58,863 bases of DNA from Bacillus cytotoxicus (GTDB taxonomy: Bacteria; Bacillota; Bacilli; Bacillales; Bacillaceae_G), in NCBI RefSeq assembly GCF_023715645.1, contig NZ_JAMBOP010000031.1, positions 1-58,863 on the forward strand, written 5' to 3'. This document shows, one piece after another, positions 53,864 through 58,863 of the stretch. The notes under the pieces were generated by a model. That model saw only the letters and a list, made by a program, of their open reading frames with translations. It had not been told where the DNA came from and made no database searches. The first letter of the stretch is position 1, and every line of letters starts with the position of its first letter. The position numbers were made by a program, and so were the translations under genes.

Positions 53864-54597
53864 CGTGAAACCTCCCTATCATTCATATAAAGAAAATATT
53901 ACCATAATACTCCCTTTACCAGCTTAACACGTTTTTAAAAATTGTTATAGGAAAATAGTTTAAAGTAAACGCTTACATTTAACTATTATACATATATATT
54001 ACAAAAAAATCTATTGTGATTATTAAAGTTTTGAGAGAATAAAACCCCTTTCTAGAAAATAATAAATTAATATTTACAAGACCCAAATTCCCCCTTTTCT
54101 CTCACTATATGAATGTTAGGGTCCTTATAGTGAGTCTTAATAATCCAATTGAAAATCTAATCATATTTCAACAGACAAACCCTCTATTTAAAATGTAACA
54201 AAGTTTTATATAGAATCATTACACAAAAGGTAGCTATCTTAAGAAATTCTCAGTATACTAAAATTGTAAAGAATCATATACTAGATATATAAGGTTTCTC
54301 TCATAAAACAATTCATTTTAAGTTTTCTATAACCACTGCACTCTATTAACCAAATAGATGACACAAGCTTTAACCAAAGTAAAAAATAGCTTTAGCTTAA
54401 TTTTTTATGTCCAAGATGTTAACTAAAATTCAATTCATTTGTAGTACACTATTGAAAATTAGTACAAGCGCTCCTTTCTTGGATTATGTAATCACAAATC
54501 TAAGTAAGAAGCACTGTCTTTTCTTCTGCTAAAAAAATTTTATTTTTACAAACTATTATTTACTGCAAATTTTACGTGTTTTTTACTCTTTACTATA
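53864..54597. other. 734-nt AT-rich gap without a gene
   Basis: I examined both strands and found only very short frames and no ribosome binding site with a credible start. None of the three dispersed repeat families is present. It separates the conserved kbl-tdh operon from the bacteriocin export genes and so may hold a former integration junction or decayed genes. The first 100 nt contain the kbl promoter region. Confidence 0.6.
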
Positions 54598-55905
54598 TTA
54601 ATTAGAAATAAAGTCTAGCTTTTTTAAAATAAATTTCCAAACAGGATCCGACCCCGTTATTACTGAGGCTTTTCCTATCATCCCCACTTGCAACTGCTTT
54701 AACTCTTTTGTATTAATTGTTGCTTCTAATTCATATACATAGGATTTTAAATCTTTATTAAAAGTAGGATAAGCCGCAATATAGCTAATGGTTCCTACTT
54801 GTTTATCTGATTTATGTAACTTAAACGAATATTGCACTTTATCCCCTTTTTTTATGTCTTTTACATCTTGGGCTGATAAAAATAATTTTATTTTTTTATT
54901 AGATTCCTTTGGAACAACAGAAACAATTTCTTGTCCTAATTCTATTAAATCTCCCTCTTGTAAATTAGAAGAAAATTGAGTTATACCATCTCTTTTAGCC
55001 TTTAAATTTGTAGTTTCATATTGGTGATTCAATGTTTCATATTCTTGCTTTTTAACTAAGTATTCTTGCTCTATAGATTGAATACGCTGATTTACGGACA
55101 CAACCGCATTCTGTTGATACTGTTTTAAAGATTGTTGTACTTGCAATTCTTTATCTTTTTTTATTTGATCCATTTTTTTTCTTTGATTTTCAAGATATGA
55201 TTTTCTGTCTTCTATTCTCTTAGTAAGAGTATCCTTTTGTAAACGAAGTGAACTCAATTTATCACCAATCACTTGTCTTTGTTCTTTCAAAATCTCTTTT
55301 TTATTTTGTTGTTCATTTAAAGAATCATATTCACTTTGTATATTTTCTTTTTCCTTAATAAAAGAATTTAAATTCTCATCCAGTTCATCTGGAACTCTTT
55401 CTATAGTATCAACTTCAGATTTTTTTTCACTTTTTAATAAGTTATATCCTTGTTCATATGCTTTATATTCTTCTAAAACTTTGTCATCTATTTTACCATT
55501 AAAAGAAGATTTATTATCTTGAATGCTATTTTTCAATTGATCCAACATACTTTTTTCCAATTCTAATTTTTGCAAAATCTCCCCTAATTGCTGACGTTTA
55601 TCTTCTAGCTCTTGGTTTTGAACTTGAATCAAAGTATCTCCTTTCCTAACATAATCACCGGAATGGACCTTAATTTTGTTTACTGTTCCACCTACCTGAC
55701 TTCGAATAACATCTACATCTGATTTTCCATGTACAATTGCTGTTCCTTTACTAACTATGTCAATTGTTCCAAAATACGTCCAAACAAAAAACACTGTAAG
55801 AAATAGAATTATCCCTCCTAAAAACCAGCCAATAAAGCGAGGAGGTTTTCTCTCTAATAATTCCACACTATCTGTCAATTCCTCGAAAGAATATATTTTA
55901 CTCAT
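54598..55905 (-). CDS. HlyD/MesE-family bacteriocin export accessory protein
   Basis: This 435-residue membrane-fusion-type protein has one N-terminal membrane helix (about 25-48), a first lipoyl half-motif (VKIHSGDYVRKGDTLIQV-like), a long coiled coil (about 100-310) and a second half (KRDGITQF...GDLIELGQEIVSVVP). It resembles the accessory proteins MesE, LcnD and ComB that work with peptidase-containing ABC exporters. Its ATG at 55905 overlaps the stop of the exporter (ATGA), so they are co-translated. No gene follows downstream. Confidence 0.85.
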   Translation of the reverse strand: MSKIYSFEELTDSVELLERKPPRFIGWFLGGIILFLTVFFVWTYFGTIDIVSKGTAIVHGKSDVDVIRSQVGGTVNKIKVHSGDYVRKGDTLIQVQNQELEDKRQQLGEILQKLELEKSMLDQLKNSIQDNKSSFNGKIDDKVLEEYKAYEQGYNLLKSEKKSEVDTIERVPDELDENLNSFIKEKENIQSEYDSLNEQQNKKEILKEQRQVIGDKLSSLRLQKDTLTKRIEDRKSYLENQRKKMDQIKKDKELQVQQSLKQYQQNAVVSVNQRIQSIEQEYLVKKQEYETLNHQYETTNLKAKRDGITQFSSNLQEGDLIELGQEIVSVVPKESNKKIKLFLSAQDVKDIKKGDKVQYSFKLHKSDKQVGTISYIAAYPTFNKDLKSYVYELEATINTKELKQLQVGMIGKASVITGSDPVWKFILKKLDFISN

Positions 55906-58112
55906 CTTGTCCCCCACACTTCATGAGATTTTGATTGAATATGTTCCACATGAACTGTTTGGTTTTTCCAAAGATGATAGTACTCTCCTTCACATAATAA
56001 TAATTCCTCATGCGAACCCTGTTCTATAATTTCTCCTTTCTTCATAACAAATATTTTATTAGCATGTTGAATTGTACTTAGTCGATGCGCAATCATAATA
56101 ACTGTTATCCCCCGATCACCTAATATTTTCAACATATCCGTAATATGTTTTTCAGTCGTTGAATCTAAATTACTTGTAGCTTCATCTAAAATTAAAATAT
56201 CAGGTTTTTTTAGTAATGCTCTAGCAATAGCTAATCTTTGCCTTTGTCCACCAGATAGATTTGAAGCATTTTCCTCTAAAATTGTTTCATATCGCATTGG
56301 AAACTCGCTAATAAAATCATACGCACAAGCATCCTTTGTTGCCTGTATCAATTCTTCAAGAGGTATTTTTTCATCTAGACCAAAACACAAATTATCATAG
56401 ATAGATCCACTAAAGAAAAAGGATTCTTGAGATACATATGCAATACGATTTCTTAGTACATCACGATTTAGTTCCTTTATGTGATAGGAATCATAATAAA
56501 TATTTCCTTCCTGTGAATTATAATAATTCATTAAAAGTTTTGAGATTGTTGTTTTCCCTGAACCACTTTCTCCTACAAAAGCTACTTGATTACCTGCTTC
56601 GATAGAAAAATTCACATTTTTTAAAACAGCATTTCTTGTTCCGTAGCTAAAAGTTACATTATGAAATTTGATATTTCCAGAAAAACACTTAGGTGATACT
56701 TTTCGGTATTCATTTTCATCTTTTTCTTGTTTCAAATCAAAAATTTCGTTTAAGCGTTCTGCCGCTACCATCGCTGATTGCATAACAGGTTGTATAGCAA
56801 TTAAGTTTTCGATAGGATTTAAAAAATAGGCTAATAATGCATTATATGTAATTAATTCACCTATGGTCATATTTCCTTTCAATACTTGAATAGCACCCAC
56901 CCAAATAATAATTATTCCACCAATTAGTTGAAGACCAGTTCTTATTGATCCTTGTAAATTTGATAACATTCCTCTTTGAAATACATAACGCAGTAAATTT
57001 ACAAAACGGCTTTCAGTTTGAAAATAAACATCTTTTTCTGCATTATACGATTTAACAGTTGCTATACCATTTAGTGATTCTACTAAATATGATGTTAACT
57101 TCGCATTACTCTCCATCTCTTGATGATTAACTTTTTGGTATAATTTATGAAAAGCCAAAACAGTTATTACATAGAAAGGAACAAGAGCAAGTGTCACACC
57201 AAATAACATAGTACTCTGCATAAATAATAATACAGCCCCTAAAATAACCATCAATGTATCAATCATTAATGTAATAGTAGTAGTTGATAAAGCGTCACGT
57301 ACTTTACCAGCATCCATGAAACGCGAAATAATTTCTCCTACTTTTCGTGTTTCAAAAAAATTCATTGGTAATCTAACAACATGTCGATAGTACCCAAGCA
57401 TCAACTGTATATCAATCCGCCTACTAAAATATAAAATTAAATGCGTCCTAAAATATGATAAAAGCACTTTAAAAATATATAAAATGATGACTCCTATCGA
57501 AATAATATGCAGAGTATGCATTAATTGATTCGTAACAATATCATCTATTAAAAACTTAAAATAAAAAGCCCCTAACAATCCAAATAAATTAAAAAAAATA
57601 GAAGACAAAAATAAAGGGATCAATAAATTTGTTTGAGATTTTAATAAGCCTACAAATCTCAAAAGTGTACTTTGTGATTCATTCCCTTCTTGAAAACTGT
57701 GAGTAGGAGACATTAAAACTAGAACCCCTGTCCAAATTTTACAAAAGTCCTCCAAATGATATACTTGATGTCCTTTTTCAGGATCGGCAATAAATATTTT
57801 ATTTTTTCTCACTTTATAAATTACAACATAATGTAAAAAACCTTCACCGACAATCACATGAGCAATAGCAGGTAATTGAGCTTCTTTTAGTGCTTCCAAA
57901 TCTGTTACTTTTACAGCTTTTGACTCAAAACCTAACCTATCAGCTGCTTGTAATAAACCTTTAATATTTGTCCCCCGTAAATCAGTGCCTGACATTTCAC
58001 GTATTTTAGAAATTGATATTTTTAATCCATAATGTCTTGAAATCATCGTAAGACAGGCTGGTCCACAGTCTTTTAAGTCATGTTGTTTAATACAAATGAA
58101 CTTTTTTTTCAA
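55902..58112 (-). CDS. C39 peptidase-containing ABC exporter of bacteriocins
   Basis: This 736-residue PCAT exporter (736 is within the family's usual 700-750) removes the double-glycine leader and exports the peptide. The N-terminal C39 peptidase has Cys16 (LKDCGPACL), His94 (FLHYVV) and Asp110 (FIADPEKG). Six membrane helices follow (about 160-440), then the ATPase with Walker A GESGSGKTT near 514, signature LSGGQRQRLAIARAL near 619 and Walker B LILDEATSNLD. The start is a TTG at 58112 after AGGGAG. It is divergent from the two precursor genes, its evident substrates. Confidence 0.93.
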   Translation of the reverse strand: MKKKFICIKQHDLKDCGPACLTMISRHYGLKISISKIREMSGTDLRGTNIKGLLQAADRLGFESKAVKVTDLEALKEAQLPAIAHVIVGEGFLHYVVIYKVRKNKIFIADPEKGHQVYHLEDFCKIWTGVLVLMSPTHSFQEGNESQSTLLRFVGLLKSQTNLLIPLFLSSIFFNLFGLLGAFYFKFLIDDIVTNQLMHTLHIISIGVIILYIFKVLLSYFRTHLILYFSRRIDIQLMLGYYRHVVRLPMNFFETRKVGEIISRFMDAGKVRDALSTTTITLMIDTLMVILGAVLLFMQSTMLFGVTLALVPFYVITVLAFHKLYQKVNHQEMESNAKLTSYLVESLNGIATVKSYNAEKDVYFQTESRFVNLLRYVFQRGMLSNLQGSIRTGLQLIGGIIIIWVGAIQVLKGNMTIGELITYNALLAYFLNPIENLIAIQPVMQSAMVAAERLNEIFDLKQEKDENEYRKVSPKCFSGNIKFHNVTFSYGTRNAVLKNVNFSIEAGNQVAFVGESGSGKTTISKLLMNYYNSQEGNIYYDSYHIKELNRDVLRNRIAYVSQESFFFSGSIYDNLCFGLDEKIPLEELIQATKDACAYDFISEFPMRYETILEENASNLSGGQRQRLAIARALLKKPDILILDEATSNLDSTTEKHITDMLKILGDRGITVIMIAHRLSTIQHANKIFVMKKGEIIEQGSHEELLLCEGEYYHLWKNQTVHVEHIQSKSHEVWGTR

Positions 58113-58409
58113 GATACTCCCTACTTCCTAGCTAATTGTTATTTTGATAAAAAATTAATACTATAGAACAAAATATTAAAACTCCTTATTTATAATCTCC
58201 GAAAAGTAAAACGAACACTTGTTCTTAAAATAAAGCCCACAATATAAACAAAATACTGCAAACGATAGTAAAAATGTAACAAAAATTATTTTTTTTTACA
58301 ATAGTTAAAATTTTTTCTAGACAAATTAGGAAATTATTGTATAATAAGAAACGTACCATTATTCAGAATATTAAATTTGGTTTTTAAACATTTTCTAGGA
58401 GGAATCATT
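58113..58409. promoter_or_regulatory. Divergent promoter region of the bacteriocin locus
   Basis: AT-rich 297 nt between the exporter and the first precursor gene. The rightward sigma-A promoter is given separately. A leftward one may lie near TATAGT (about 58160), but I cannot fix its -35. No LytTR-type direct repeats or PlcR box were recognised by eye. Confidence 0.5.
58318..58345 (+). promoter_or_regulatory. Sigma-A promoter of the bacteriocin precursor genes
   Basis: TAGACA (58318-58323), 16-nt spacer, TATAAT (58340-58345), about 65 nt upstream of the first precursor ATG. The near-consensus -10 suggests strong basal expression. Confidence 0.7.
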
Positions 58410-58598
58410 ATGGAACTTAACTCTACAAAATTCGAAACTCTTACTCATGAAGAAATCCAAAACATTGACGGTGGCAATTGGGGCTATTGGGTTACCGGTA
58501 TTCAAATTGCTTGGGACATAACTAAAGACTACAGTAAAGGTCCTGGCCCTTCTATGGAAGGTTCTTATAAACACGGCATGCCTGGCGGTAAATGGTAA
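58410..58598 (+). CDS. Double-glycine bacteriocin-like precursor peptide 1
   Basis: This 62-residue precursor has a 22-residue leader with the class II pattern (MELN..., L11 T12, E14-E15-I16, then I19-D20-G21-G22). After the Gly-Gly site a 40-residue mature peptide begins NWGYWVTGIQIAW and ends SYKHGMPGGKW, rich in Gly, Trp and Lys with no cysteine. This is a leader for the C39 exporter encoded divergently. I do not recognise the mature peptide as a known bacteriocin. ATG at 58410 follows AGGAGG; an upstream in-frame extension has no ribosome binding site. Confidence 0.88.
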   Translation: MELNSTKFETLTHEEIQNIDGGNWGYWVTGIQIAWDITKDYSKGPGPSMEGSYKHGMPGGKW

Positions 58599-58663
58599 TT
58601 TAACCTTTCTTTTATACAATTATTTCTGAATATTAATACAAAAAATTATTGGAGGCTTTTATT

Positions 58664-58852
58664 ATGGAACTTAACTCTACAAAATTCGAAACTCTTACTC
58701 ATGAAGAAATCCAAAACGTTGACGGTGGCGGATGGGGCGATTGGTATACTGGTATTCAAATCGCTTGGGAGATGACTAAAGACTACAGTAAAGGTCCTGG
58801 TCCTGCTATGGAAGGTTCTTATAAACACGGTATGCCTGGCGGCAAATGGTAA
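58664..58852 (+). CDS. Double-glycine bacteriocin-like precursor peptide 2
   Basis: This 62-residue paralogue of the preceding gene differs at seven positions: I19V in the leader, and N23G, Y26D, V28Y, D36E, I37M and S48A in the mature part. The leader otherwise matches residue for residue, including the GG site. It lies 65 nt after the first gene with GGAGG 8 nt before ATG and probably shares its transcript. It could be the partner of a two-peptide bacteriocin or a simple duplicate. The window ends 11 nt after its stop. Confidence 0.88.
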   Translation: MELNSTKFETLTHEEIQNVDGGGWGDWYTGIQIAWEMTKDYSKGPGPAMEGSYKHGMPGGKW

Positions 58853-58863
58853 TTTAACCTTTC

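Larger units (their letters stand above)
58410..58863 (+). repeat. 254-bp tandem duplication of the precursor gene
   Basis: The two ATGs are 254 nt apart. The first 59 coding nt are identical, and TAATTTAACCTTTC follows the last codon in both copies. Because the second copy's downstream sequence repeats the first as far as the window goes, a further copy may lie beyond the edge. Confidence 0.85.

Overview
The window looks like chromosomal DNA of a Bacillus cereus group strain (B. cereus / B. thuringiensis / B. anthracis relatives). Grounds: low GC content; strong AGGAGG-type ribosome binding sites with some GTG/TTG starts; an aa3-type menaquinol oxidase operon (qoxABCD); a class A sortase whose catalytic residues fall at H126, C187 and R196, as I remember for B. 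anthracis SrtA; and many copies of short dispersed repeats that resemble the bcr elements of this group. Family assignments come from motifs and remembered homologues. No database search was possible.

Layout. 0.4-1.5 kb: M20 amidohydrolase. 1.7-4.3 kb: secreted protein with seven GW/SH3-like modules and a C39-like peptidase domain. 4.6-8.7 kb: small membrane protein and the qox operon (minus strand). 9-17.5 kb: two amino-acid permeases, a second secreted C39-like protein, a secreted GATase-like protein and a POT peptide transporter. 17.5-22.1 kb: sortase A, a beta-propeller protein whose 3' end lies in a repeat, an Xre/membrane protein pair and a coiled-coil 3D-domain wall protein. 22.8-28.6 kb: cytosolic chemoreceptor, an FAD oxidase/PLP enzyme pair, and a CAP-domain protein on a 35-hexad charged stalk. 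29-35.6 kb: second Xre/membrane protein pair, MFS exporter, transaldolase, remains of a ribose (rbs) operon, and a MarR-DHA2 efflux operon. 35.9-37 kb: frameshifted IS110 transposase. 37.6-44.3 kb: amino-acid permease/OsmC pair, glnQHMP ABC transporter, APH-fold kinase. 44.5-46.2 kb: candidate histidine leader peptide with terminator ahead of an APA-family transporter. 46.4-51.4 kb: cardiolipin synthase, MoxR/VWA pair, small hypothetical gene. 51.7-53.9 kb: kbl-tdh threonine catabolism operon.

The right end (54.6 kb to the edge) is an accessory bacteriocin locus. A C39-peptidase ABC exporter and a HlyD-family accessory protein, overlapping by ATGA, are read leftward. Two tandem 62-residue double-glycine precursor peptides are read rightward from a clear sigma-A promoter. 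The locus probably continues beyond the window, since the copy boundary hints at more precursors and no immunity gene is visible.

Three families of dispersed repeats fill most intergenic gaps. Family 1 is bcr1-like with terminal inverted repeats. Family 2 is a hairpin-rich element that begins ATAAAGTGAAACTT. Family 3 consists of CGCCGATATATC units. In several places they abut or supply stop codons. The two most interesting items are the bacteriocin locus and the histidine-rich leader/attenuator arrangement.
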